NCBI GenBank assembly: GCA_004554555.1
Contig: SFLN01000005.1
Span: forward strand, 1-34,531
Reading direction: 5' to 3'
Length of the DNA: 34,531 bases
DNA from: [Eubacterium] saphenum
Lineage (GTDB): Bacteria > Bacillota > Clostridia > Oscillospirales > Ruminococcaceae
Below, one piece after another: positions 1 through 7,465 of the stretch. The notes beneath the pieces were generated by a model. The model saw nothing but the letters and a program-made list of their open reading frames with translations. It did not search any database and had not been told where the DNA came from. The position numbers and the translations under genes are program-made. Numbering within the stretch: position 1 is the first letter of the stretch; each line of letters starts with the position of its first letter.

Positions 1-957
1 GCCGATTTTGCCGAGAAATTCATCGATTACTATGTGTTCGAGGACGGCTCAATCCGCGGTTACTCAAAGGAAAAGTACAACCTCGACGATGTGAACGAGG
101 GTAAGGTCCTCTTTGAGCTGTACGAGAAAACCGGCAAGGAAAAGTACAAAAAGGCGATTTTCCTCCTCGAAAGTCAGCTTGAGGAACAGCCGCGTACCAA
201 TACCGGAAACTTTTGGCACAAGAAGATTTACCCGAACCAGATTTGGCTCGACGGACTTTATATGGGACAGGTTTTCTCGACGCTGTTCAAAAAGTACTTC
301 GGAAACAAGGATTACTCCGATGTTGTAAACCAGTTTAAGAATGTCAGAAAGCTGATGTTTGACGAGGATAAAAAGCTCTACTATCACGGCTGCGACTGCT
401 CCAAAACAGCTTTCTGGGCGGATAAGGAAACCGGCCGCTCGAAGAGCTTCTGGCTGCGCGCGATTGGCTGGTTCTGCATTTCGCTTATCGATAATATCGA
501 TTACATTGACGACGAGGGCGCGAAAGCTGAGCTTGTCAAGATTTTCGCGGAGGCGATTGACGGAATTTCGCAGTACGCCGACAGTGAAACCGGAATGTAC
601 TACCAGGTTGTTGACCAGGGCGGCAGAGAGGGCAACTACCTCGAAACCAGCGGCAGCTCTATGATTGCGTACGCGATGATGAAGGGCGCGCGGCTTGGGG
701 TTATCGACAAAAAGTATGCTGAAATGGGCAGAAAAACCTTTGACGGCATCTGCAAAAAGTACCTCTCAATCAGCGACAACGGCGACCTCAATCTCGGCGG
801 AATCTGCCTTGTCGCGGGACTTGGCCCCGAGGACAACAAGCGCCGCGACGGAACCTTCGAGTACTACATCTCCGAGCCCGTTGTCGAGAACGACGCTAAG
901 GGCGTTGCGCCTTTCGTCCTCTGCTACACCGAGGTCAAGAGAATGGAAAAAGGCTGA
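1..957 (+). CDS. Unsaturated rhamnogalacturonyl/galacturonyl hydrolase, GH105 family (5' end cut by window)
   Basis: The frame is open from base 1, so the N-terminus lies outside the window; the GTG at 34 is an internal Val codon and not a start. The visible 318 residues match the (alpha/alpha)6-barrel GH105 family (YteR/YesR type). These enzymes hydrate the unsaturated uronic acid at the non-reducing end of pectin-lyase products, releasing 5-keto-4-deoxyuronate. Family-typical blocks visible in order are WLDGLYMGQ (about 244-270), FWADKETG with FWLRAIGW (about 412-474), GNYLETSGSSMIAYA (about 631-675) and the C-terminal RDGTFEYYISEPVVENDAKG. The aspartates in the first two blocks are the likely active-site residues. 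Its product would be the substrate of the KduI and KduD encoded downstream. Five bases separate it from the next start, so it is probably cotranscribed. Whether it has a signal peptide cannot be seen. Confidence 0.88.
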   Translation, partial: ADFAEKFIDYYVFEDGSIRGYSKEKYNLDDVNEGKVLFELYEKTGKEKYKKAIFLLESQLEEQPRTNTGNFWHKKIYPNQIWLDGLYMGQVFSTLFKKYFGNKDYSDVVNQFKNVRKLMFDEDKKLYYHGCDCSKTAFWADKETGRSKSFWLRAIGWFCISLIDNIDYIDDEGAKAELVKIFAEAIDGISQYADSETGMYYQVVDQGGREGNYLETSGSSMIAYAMMKGARLGVIDKKYAEMGRKTFDGICKKYLSISDNGDLNLGGICLVAGLGPEDNKRRDGTFEYYISEPVVENDAKGVAPFVLCYTEVKRMEKG

Positions 958-962
958 TTTTC

Positions 963-1337
963 GTGAGCGTATCGAAAAAAATCATCATAAGCACGGTTTT
1001 ATCGGCGGTCGTGAAGTTCGGGATTGCGGGCATTTCACTTATGCCGAAAGAAGCTTTAAATGCGGCGTTTTTTTGGAGCATTATTCTGATATTCGTGATA
1101 AACCCGCTTTTTATGGTGTTCATCGGTATTTTCAACGGCGCGCAATTCGACAAGCTTTGGTTTGTCCCGATTATTCCCGTGGCGATGTTTGTCGCGGCGC
1201 TGTGCGTTTTTCAGACGTTTGATTGGTATAGTCTGATATATCCGCTCGGATATCTGGCTATCGGAGAAATTTCGGCTCTGCTCACGTTTTTAGTGAAACA
1301 ACAAAAGATAAAGAACAAAGGAAAAGACAATGGTTAG
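963..1337 (+). CDS. Small integral membrane protein, function unknown
   Basis: This is a 124-residue protein starting at GTG 963, with an AAAAAGG ribosome binding site inside the end of the preceding gene. I do not recognise a family. It is dominated by about four hydrophobic stretches: residues near 6-28, 34-54 (WSIILIFVINPLFMVFIGIF), 64-82 (LWFVPIIPVAMFVAALCVF) and 88-110. It ends in a Lys-rich tail, suggesting a compact four-helix inner-membrane protein with a cytoplasmic C-terminus. It begins 5 bases after the GH105 gene and overlaps the GH4 gene by 8 bases, so it is almost certainly translated as part of the pectin operon. A structural or transport-accessory role is possible, but nothing in the sequence shows one. 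Confidence 0.65.
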   Translation: MSVSKKIIISTVLSAVVKFGIAGISLMPKEALNAAFFWSIILIFVINPLFMVFIGIFNGAQFDKLWFVPIIPVAMFVAALCVFQTFDWYSLIYPLGYLAIGEISALLTFLVKQQKIKNKGKDNG

Positions 1338-2736
1338 GATTAAAATTGCGTATATCGGCGGCGGCTCGAAGGCTTGGGCGCGCGTTTTTATGAACGATTT
1401 GGCGCTTGCGGACGGGCTTTGCGGCGAGATTGCGCTGTACGATATCGATATCCCCGCGGCGGAGCGAAACCGCAAAATCGGCGAGAAAATCAACGCCGCT
1501 CCGAATACCGTTTCAAAGTGGGATTATCGAGTTTACTCGGATTTGGGCGAGGCGCTTGACGGCGCGGATTTCGTGGCTTGCTCAATCTTGCCCGGAACGT
1601 TTGACGAAATGCAAGCCGATGTTCATCTTCCCGAGAAATACGGGATTTATCAGTCGGTTGGCGATACCGTAGGCCCCGGCGGCGTTCTTCGCGCAATGAG
1701 AACCGTGCCCATCTACGAGGGCTTCGCGCGCGCTATCAAGGCGCACTGCCCCGACGCTTGGGTTATAAATCTCACCAACCCCATGACCGCCTGCACCAAA
1801 ACGCTTTACGACGTTTTCCCCGAAATCAAGGCGTTCGGCTGCTGTCACGAGGTATTTCACGCGCAGGAATTTCTTTGCTGTGCGGCGGCTGAGCTGTTCG
1901 GTGTACCGAAGCCCACGCGCCACGAAATGAAAATCGACGCGTGCGGTATCAACCACTTCACCTGGATTACCGAAGCAAATTTCGAGGGCAGAGATATGCT
2001 CAAAGCGCTGCCCGATTTTATAGAAAAATACTACGACGAGGGCTACTGCGAGCAAATCGGCTTCAATCCCCAGGATTTCCGCGGCGACAACCCGTTCCTC
2101 TACGGAAACAAGGTCAAGATGGACCTGTTTATGCGGTTTGGCGTACTCGCGGCGGCGGGTGACAGGCACCTTGTCGAGTTTATGAACAACTCCTGGTATC
2201 TCGATGACGAGAGTTCCCCCGACAAGTGGCTCTACCACCTCACTAAAGTGGATTACCGCAAGAAGGATATGCTCGATAAAATCGCGCAGTCCGAGAGGAT
2301 TGCCAGCGGGGAAGAGCAAATCGAGGTCAAAAAGAGCGACGAAGAGGTTGTCGAGCTTATGAAGGCTCTTCTCGGGCTTATCCCGCCGATTGTGTCCAAC
2401 GCCAATATGCCGAATGTCGGGCAGATGCGCGATATGCCGCTCGGAGCTGTTGTCGAAACGAACTGCGTGTTCTCAAGAAACAGCGTCAAGCCAATCACCG
2501 CAAAGCCGCTTCCCGCGAACGTAAGCGCGCTTGTTCTCAGAAACTGCCTCAATATTGAGAATATGTACAACGGTATCAAGCACCGCGATTTCCGCGAGAT
2601 TTTCGAGGCGTTTGTTAACCAGCCGCTTTGCTCAAAAATCAGCGTTCACGACGCATCGCGGCTATTTATTGAAATGATAAAGGAAACGGGCGACTACCTC
2701 AAAGAATACTTCCCGCCCATTGATTTGGGTATATGA
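1330..2736 (+). CDS. lplD: Alpha-galacturonidase, GH4 family (LplD type)
   Basis: This 468-residue protein is of typical GH4 length. The N-terminal Rossmann motif (IAYIGGGSKAWA, residues 5-16) binds NAD, which GH4 enzymes use in an oxidation-elimination mechanism with a divalent metal. The metal-binding cysteine lies in the tetrad C172-H173-E174-V175 within FGCCHEVFHAQ. This CHEV tetrad is the signature described for LplD-type alpha-galacturonidases and separates them from the CHSV, CHGx, CDMP and CNVP subgroups. NLTNPM (near 149) and CGINHFTW (near 210) are further GH4 blocks. The enzyme should cleave alpha-linked galacturonate from short pectic oligosaccharides in the cytoplasm, feeding UxaC-UxaB-UxaA downstream. 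The start at ATG 1330 overlaps the previous gene by 8 bases, and its stop overlaps the next start (ATGA), so translational coupling is likely. Confidence 0.92.
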   Translation: MVRIKIAYIGGGSKAWARVFMNDLALADGLCGEIALYDIDIPAAERNRKIGEKINAAPNTVSKWDYRVYSDLGEALDGADFVACSILPGTFDEMQADVHLPEKYGIYQSVGDTVGPGGVLRAMRTVPIYEGFARAIKAHCPDAWVINLTNPMTACTKTLYDVFPEIKAFGCCHEVFHAQEFLCCAAAELFGVPKPTRHEMKIDACGINHFTWITEANFEGRDMLKALPDFIEKYYDEGYCEQIGFNPQDFRGDNPFLYGNKVKMDLFMRFGVLAAAGDRHLVEFMNNSWYLDDESSPDKWLYHLTKVDYRKKDMLDKIAQSERIASGEEQIEVKKSDEEVVELMKALLGLIPPIVSNANMPNVGQMRDMPLGAVVETNCVFSRNSVKPITAKPLPANVSALVLRNCLNIENMYNGIKHRDFREIFEAFVNQPLCSKISVHDASRLFIEMIKETGDYLKEYFPPIDLGI

Positions 2737-3737
2737 TTGACGCATTTGTTTTCGCCGCAAACGCGGTTTTACCGATTGTGCTGCTGATTGCGCTCGGTTA
2801 TATTCTCAAAAGAATCGGCTTTATCAAAAAGGAATTTTTCGACGTCGGAAACAAGCTGACATTCAGGGTTTTGCTCCCCGCGATGCTTTTCTACAACGTC
2901 TACAATATCAAAAGTCTGCGTGAGGTCAACGTCTATTTCGTGCTTTACGGGCTTTTGGGTGTTATTGCGATTTTCTTCATCGGAATCGGCGTTGTGTGCG
3001 CGTTTACCAAGGACTCGGGCAAGCGCGGCGCGTTAATCCAAGCGGTTTTCCGTTCGAATTACGCGATAATCGGACTTCCCCTCGCAGAGTCGCTCTTCGG
3101 GAGCGCGGGTGCTGCTGCGGCGGGCGTTATGAGCGCGTTTTGCGTGCCGCTGTTCAACATTCTGGGCGTCGTCACTCTCTCGATTTTCAACAACGACAAC
3201 CAAAAGGGCAAAATCAACGTCAAGAAAATTCTCCTCGGGATTATCAAAAATCCCCTTATCCTCGGCACTCTGGCAGGTCTTGCCGTGCTGGGTATCCGCG
3301 AGCTTTTCGTGATGTGGGGCTGGTCGTTCCGGTTTTCGGACGTCACGTTCCTCTACAAAACGCTTGAGAGCGTCAAGTCAATCTGCACGCCGTTTGCGCT
3401 CATTGTTCTCGGCGGTAGATTTGAGTTCTCGGCGGTCAAAAGACTTCGCAAAGAAATCGTTTTCGGTACTGTTGTCAGGACGGTTGCCGTGCCCGTGCTC
3501 GGGCTTGGCGGCGCGCTCCTGCTCAAAATGACCGTTCTCCCCGAGCTTGCCGGCGAGCACTTCGCGACCTACGTCGGCGTTTTCGCAACCCCCGTTGCCG
3601 TCGCAAGCGCCATTATGGCTAAGGAAATGCACGCGGACGACGAGCTTGCGGGACAGCTTGTCGTGTGGACGAGCCTGATTAGCACCGTCACCATTTTCGC
3701 GTATGTCACTATTCTGCGTTCTATCGGCATTTTTTAG
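2733..3737 (+). CDS. AEC-family (auxin efflux carrier-like) transporter
   Basis: This is a 334-residue polytopic membrane protein with about ten predicted helices, arranged as two five-helix halves around a more polar middle (near 155-165, FNNDNQKGKINVKKI). The opening stretch (ANAVLPIVLLIALGYILKRIGFI), the FRVLLPAMLFYNVY segment, the FRSNYAIIGLPLAESLFG block and the late CTPFALIVLGG motif are typical of the AEC family (bacterial malonate, malate or lactate and other carboxylate carriers). The ATG overlaps the stop of the GH4 gene by four bases, indicating coupling. In this setting a role in moving uronates or an acidic end-product is a reasonable inference, but specificity cannot be read from the sequence. 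Confidence 0.85.
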   Translation: MIDAFVFAANAVLPIVLLIALGYILKRIGFIKKEFFDVGNKLTFRVLLPAMLFYNVYNIKSLREVNVYFVLYGLLGVIAIFFIGIGVVCAFTKDSGKRGALIQAVFRSNYAIIGLPLAESLFGSAGAAAAGVMSAFCVPLFNILGVVTLSIFNNDNQKGKINVKKILLGIIKNPLILGTLAGLAVLGIRELFVMWGWSFRFSDVTFLYKTLESVKSICTPFALIVLGGRFEFSAVKRLRKEIVFGTVVRTVAVPVLGLGGALLLKMTVLPELAGEHFATYVGVFATPVAVASAIMAKEMHADDELAGQLVVWTSLISTVTIFAYVTILRSIGIF

Positions 3738-3743
3738 TAAGAC

Positions 3744-3797
3744 AGGGAATAATCCCTTATAATAAAACAACAACAAGAATTTATGGAGGTAACAATT
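3744..3797 (+). promoter_or_regulatory. Possible promoter and small hairpin ahead of kduD
   Basis: The 60-base gap before kduD contains a perfect -10 hexamer TATAAT (3758-3763), but no convincing -35 at 16-18 bases. Directly before it is a short inverted repeat, AGGGA-ATAA-TCCCT (3744-3757). A strong ribosome binding site GGAGG (3785-3789) follows. A new or additional transcript start here would fit the change to strongly biased codon use in kduD, kdgA and kdgK. It remains a weak prediction because only one box matches. Confidence 0.35.
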
Positions 3798-4553
3798 ATG
3801 ATTCTTGACAAATTCAGTCTTGCAGGTAAGGTAGCTATCGTTACGGGAAGCGACACCGGTCTCGGACAGGGCTTCTCAAAGGCTTTCGTTGAGGCAGGCG
3901 CAAAGGTTCTCGGCGTTTCCGTCGTTCCTTCTACCGCTACTCAGGAAATGCTCGGCGAGGAGAATTTCCAGTTTATGTGCGCTGACCTCTCCACCCTCGA
4001 CCCCATCGACAGCATCATCAACACCTGCCTCGAGAAGTTCGGTCAGATTGACATTCTCGTAAACAACGCGGGCGTTATCAAGCGCGAGGACACCATCGAT
4101 TTCAGCGTTGAAAACTGGGACCTTGTTATGAACGTAAACTGCCGCACCCTCTTCTTCCTCTCCCAGGCTTGCGCTAAGCAGTTCGTTAAGCAGGGCCACG
4201 GCGGTAAGATTATCTCCGTTGCTTCCATGCTTTCTTATCAGGGCGGTATCCGCGTTCCTTCCTACACCGCTTCCAAGTCCGCTGTCAAGGGCATCACAAT
4301 GACCATGGCAAACGAGTGGGCTTCTAAGGGTATCAACGTAAACGCAATCGCTCCCGGCTATATGGCAACCAACAACACCAAGGCTCTGCGCGCTGACGCT
4401 GACAGAAGCGAGGCTATCCTCGACAGAATACCCGCAGGTCGCTGGGGTACTCCCGATGATATCATGGGCGCTGCCGTATTCCTTGCGTCTTCCGCTTCCG
4501 ACTATGTAAACGGCTTCACAATCGCTGTTGACGGCGGCTGGCTCGGCAGATAA
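3798..4553 (+). CDS. kduD: 2-dehydro-3-deoxy-D-gluconate 5-dehydrogenase (KduD)
   Basis: This 251-residue short-chain dehydrogenase reduces 2,5-diketo-3-deoxygluconate (DKII) to KDG with NAD(P)H in pectin breakdown. The start is ATG 3798, 8 bases after GGAGG. An upstream in-frame ATG at 3783 overlaps that ribosome site and is rejected. The cofactor motif TGSDTGLG (16-23), NNAG (89-92) and the catalytic set S143, Y156 and K160 (SYTASK) are present. The C-terminal half (ANEWASKGINVNAIAPGYMA, ASDYVNGFTIAVDGGW) is very close to E. coli KduD as I remember it. Codon choice (GCT, GTT, CTC, TCC) is markedly more biased than in the genes before it, suggesting high expression. Confidence 0.95.
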   Translation: MILDKFSLAGKVAIVTGSDTGLGQGFSKAFVEAGAKVLGVSVVPSTATQEMLGEENFQFMCADLSTLDPIDSIINTCLEKFGQIDILVNNAGVIKREDTIDFSVENWDLVMNVNCRTLFFLSQACAKQFVKQGHGGKIISVASMLSYQGGIRVPSYTASKSAVKGITMTMANEWASKGINVNAIAPGYMATNNTKALRADADRSEAILDRIPAGRWGTPDDIMGAAVFLASSASDYVNGFTIAVDGGWLGR

Positions 4554-4587
4554 TCTCAGTTGAATAAACTATTCGGAGGAATTTGAA

Positions 4588-5559
4588 ATGGACAACAAAA
4601 AGTTTCTTGAACAGCTTGAGTGCACGGGCGTTGTTCCCGTAATCAAGCTCGAAAACACCGATGACGCCGTAAATCTCGCAAAGGCTCTTTACGACGGCGG
4701 TATTCACTGCGCTGAGGTTACCTTCCGCGCAGCAGGCGCTGACAAGGTTATCAAGGCAATGACCGACGCTTATCCCGATATGCTCGTTGGCGCAGGCACC
4801 GTGCTCACTATCGAGCAGTGCGACGCGGCTATCGCAGCAGGCGCTAAGTTCTGCGTTGCTCCCGGTCTTAACCCCGCAGTTGTTAAGCACTGCCTCGACA
4901 AGGGTGTTCCCTTTGCTCCCGGCGTTGCTAACGGCTCGCAGATTGAACAGGCTCTCGAGCTCGGTCTTGACTTCGTTAAGTTCTTCCCCGCAGAGCAGGC
5001 AGGCGGTCTGCCTTATATCAAGGCTGTTTCCGCTCCTTACTCCATGATGAAGTTTATGCCCACCGGCGGCGTTAACGAGAACAACCTCAACAACTACCTC
5101 GCATTCAAGAAAATCGTTTGCTGCGGCGGTTCCTGGATTGTTCCCGACAAGCTCGTCAAGGGTCAGAAGTGGGACGAAATCACCGCTCTGTGCAAGGCTG
5201 CCGTTAACAAGATGCTCGACTTCCAGCTCGTTCACGTTGGTATCAACTGCCAGAACGAGGACGAGGCAAAGAGCACTACCGCTAAGTTTATGGATATGTT
5301 CGGCTGGGACCAGAAGGTCGGCAACTCCAGCGTCTTCGCAGGTACTCAGATTGAGTGCATGAAGGCTCCTTTCAAGGGTGCTATGGGTCACATCGCCGTT
5401 TCTACTCCCAACGTTCGCAGAGCTGTTTTCCAGCTCCAGCAGAAGGGTGTTAAGTTCGATATGGACAGCGCTAAGTATGACGCAGACGGCAGAATGACCG
5501 TTATCTATCTCGCTGAGGAATACAGCGGATTTGCTATTCACCTTGTAGAGAAAAAGTAA
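4588..5559 (+). CDS. kdgA: KDPG/KHG aldolase with C-terminal VOC (glyoxalase-like) domain
   Basis: Residues 1 to about 210 form a class I KDPG aldolase TIM barrel that splits 2-keto-3-deoxy-6-phosphogluconate into pyruvate and glyceraldehyde-3-phosphate. Visible motifs are GVVPVIK (14-20), the catalytic glutamate E43 in AEVTFR, GAGTV (68-72) and the Schiff-base lysine K131 in FVKFFPAE. A stand-alone aldolase is about 205-215 residues. Here a further 110 residues follow (QLVHVGIN at 213 to the end, with GHIAVSTPNV and IYLAEEYSGFAIHLVEKK), resembling a vicinal-oxygen-chelate/glyoxalase module. Its metal ligands are not obvious, so it may be structural or regulatory. The ribosome site GGAGGA (4575-4580) supports ATG 4588. 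The gene sits between kduD and kdgK with short gaps, the classical order for this pathway. Confidence 0.93.
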   Translation: MDNKKFLEQLECTGVVPVIKLENTDDAVNLAKALYDGGIHCAEVTFRAAGADKVIKAMTDAYPDMLVGAGTVLTIEQCDAAIAAGAKFCVAPGLNPAVVKHCLDKGVPFAPGVANGSQIEQALELGLDFVKFFPAEQAGGLPYIKAVSAPYSMMKFMPTGGVNENNLNNYLAFKKIVCCGGSWIVPDKLVKGQKWDEITALCKAAVNKMLDFQLVHVGINCQNEDEAKSTTAKFMDMFGWDQKVGNSSVFAGTQIECMKAPFKGAMGHIAVSTPNVRRAVFQLQQKGVKFDMDSAKYDADGRMTVIYLAEEYSGFAIHLVEKK

Positions 5560-5590
5560 TTGAATTTTATTTATAAAGGAGATTTTACCG

Positions 5591-6622
5591 ATGGCTAAGG
5601 TAGTTACTATGGGCGAGATTATGCTCCGCCTTTCCACACCCAACAACGAAAAGTTTATCCAGGCAGACGAGTTTGACGTTTGCTACGGCGGCGGCGAGGC
5701 TAACGTTGCTGTTTCCCTCGCAAATTACGGTCACGACGCTGAGTTCGTAACCGCTGTTCCCAACAACGAAATCGGTGAGTGCGCTGTCGCAGCTCTCCGC
5801 AAGTACGGCGTTGAGACCAAGCACATCGCTAAGACCGGCGAAAGACTCGGTATCTACTTCCTCGAGAGCGGCTCTTCTATGCGTCCTTCCAAGGTTGTTT
5901 ACGACAGAGCTCATTCCTCGATTTCTACCGCTACCGCTGCTGATTTCGATTTCGACGCTATCTTCGAGGGCGCTGACTGGTTCCACTTCACCGGTATCAC
6001 ACCCGCTGTTTCCGACGCTGCCGCTGTTCTTACCGAAGAGGCTCTCAAGGCTGCCAAGAAGCACGGCGTTAAGGTTTCCGTTGACCTCAACTTCCGCAAG
6101 AAGCTCTGGAGCAGCGAGAAGGCTCAGAAGGTTATGAAGAACCTTATGCAGTACGTTGACGTTTGCATCGGCAACGAAGAGGACGCTGAGCTCGTTCTCG
6201 GCTACAAGCCCGGCAACACCGACGTTACTCAGGGCGACCTCGAGCTCGCAGGCTACAAGTCCATCTTCGAGCAGATGGTTGCAGACTACAACTTTGAGTA
6301 CTGCATCTCCTCTCTGCGCGTTTCCCACTCTGCTTCCGACAACGGCTGGTCCGCTTGCATTTACAGCAGAGATACCAAGGAGTTCTACCACTCCAAGGAA
6401 TACTCCATTCACCCCATCGTTGACCGCGTAGGCGGCGGCGACTCCTTCGCAGGCGGCGTTATCTGCGGTCTGCTCGACGGCAAGGATTTCAAGGCTGCGC
6501 TCGAATACGGCGTTGCTGCTTCCGCCCTCAAGCACACAATCCCCGGCGACTTCAACCTCGTTTCCCGCAAGGAAGTTGAAACTCTCGCAGGCGGCGACGC
6601 TTCCGGACGCGTTCAGAGATAA
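5591..6622 (+). CDS. kdgK: 2-keto-3-deoxygluconate kinase (PfkB family)
   Basis: This 343-residue PfkB-family kinase phosphorylates KDG to KDPG, joining the KduI/KduD and UxaCBA branches just before the aldolase. The N-terminal PfkB block (CYGGGEANVAVSLANYG, near 36-52) and the C-terminal signature DRVGGGDSFAGG, with the catalytic base D284, are clear. The PSKVVYDRAHSS block is typical of KDG kinases and helps separate this gene from fructokinases. It is somewhat longer than the about 310-residue E. coli enzyme because of an insert near residues 205-230. An AAAGGAG site lies 10 bases before ATG 5591. Its stop shares a base with the next start (TAATG). Codon use is strongly biased, like kduD and kdgA. 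Confidence 0.93.
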   Translation: MAKVVTMGEIMLRLSTPNNEKFIQADEFDVCYGGGEANVAVSLANYGHDAEFVTAVPNNEIGECAVAALRKYGVETKHIAKTGERLGIYFLESGSSMRPSKVVYDRAHSSISTATAADFDFDAIFEGADWFHFTGITPAVSDAAAVLTEEALKAAKKHGVKVSVDLNFRKKLWSSEKAQKVMKNLMQYVDVCIGNEEDAELVLGYKPGNTDVTQGDLELAGYKSIFEQMVADYNFEYCISSLRVSHSASDNGWSACIYSRDTKEFYHSKEYSIHPIVDRVGGGDSFAGGVICGLLDGKDFKAALEYGVAASALKHTIPGDFNLVSRKEVETLAGGDASGRVQR

Positions 6623-7455
6623 TGAAGCTGTTTATTCGCGCCCACGATTTGGGCGTTAAAGGCGAGGAAAATATTGTAAATCGCCTCGACGAGCTGGGAC
6701 TTTCCGGTGTTCAGCTTGTCGCGTACAAATGCCTTGACGACGTTGCTTACACGCCCGGCGCAATCACCAAAGAGCGCGCCGAGGCGTTCAGCGCGGTTTT
6801 CAAAGAAGCAGGGAAGACCGTTCCGCTTATCGGTGCGTATTTCAACCCCGTTCACCCGAACGAGGAGAAAATTGTCAACGGAAAGGCGGTTTTCAAGGAC
6901 TATCTCGCGCACTGCCACGAGCTCGGCTGCGAGGTTGTCGGCTCGGAAACCGGCTCCTACAACGGCGACAAGTGGACTTATCACCCGCAAAACCGCACCG
7001 AAGAAGCTGTACAGCGCGTGATATCAACGTTTTCGGAGCTTGCCGACTATGCCAAGAGCCACAACGCTTTTATCGGTATGGAAGGCGCTTTCGGGCACGT
7101 TTGCTGGAACGTCAAGACGCTTGACAGAGCGGTTAAGGCTATCGGTCGCGACAACATCAGGATTATCTTCGATTTGTACAACTATCTTGACAAATCAAAC
7201 GTCAACGAAATGTACGATATCCTGCACGAAGGTCTCGAAACGTTCGGCGATAACATTCAAGTCTTCCACATCAAGGACTGCGTAATCGCTGAGGACGGCT
7301 CGCTCAAGCAGGTCGGCGTGGGGAAGGGGATTTTCGACTACTCGAGGATTATCCCCGAAATCCGCAAGGTCTGCCCCGACGCAAACCTCGTTTTCGAGGG
7401 AACAACAGGCGAGGATATCCCCGCCGCAGTTGCTCATATAAAGCAATTTATTTAA
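6622..7455 (+). CDS. Sugar phosphate isomerase/epimerase-like TIM-barrel protein
   Basis: This 277-residue protein has the xylose-isomerase-like TIM-barrel (AP endonuclease 2) fold. The expected divalent-metal ligands line up as E154 (IGMEGAF), D184 (IFDLYNY), H216 (VFHIKD) and E259 (VFEGTTG). Such proteins isomerise or epimerise sugars or sugar acids, but the family is too broad to name a substrate. Its ATG overlaps the kdgK stop by one base, and kduI follows after 10 bases, so it is made together with the KDG enzymes. A role in uronate or keto-uronate isomerisation or epimerisation is an inference from this position only. There is no signal peptide, so it should be cytoplasmic. Confidence 0.8.
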   Translation: MKLFIRAHDLGVKGEENIVNRLDELGLSGVQLVAYKCLDDVAYTPGAITKERAEAFSAVFKEAGKTVPLIGAYFNPVHPNEEKIVNGKAVFKDYLAHCHELGCEVVGSETGSYNGDKWTYHPQNRTEEAVQRVISTFSELADYAKSHNAFIGMEGAFGHVCWNVKTLDRAVKAIGRDNIRIIFDLYNYLDKSNVNEMYDILHEGLETFGDNIQVFHIKDCVIAEDGSLKQVGVGKGIFDYSRIIPEIRKVCPDANLVFEGTTGEDIPAAVAHIKQFI

Positions 7456-7465
7456 GGAGAAAACC

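Noticed and set aside
3783..3797. Earlier ATG for kduD
   Set aside because: This ATG overlaps the GGAGG ribosome site that serves ATG 3798, and KduD proteins begin at the later position.
4516..6535. Two long - strand frames opposite kdgA and kdgK
   Set aside because: They arise from the strong codon bias of these genes, with few stops in the antisense frame. No domain is recognisable in either.
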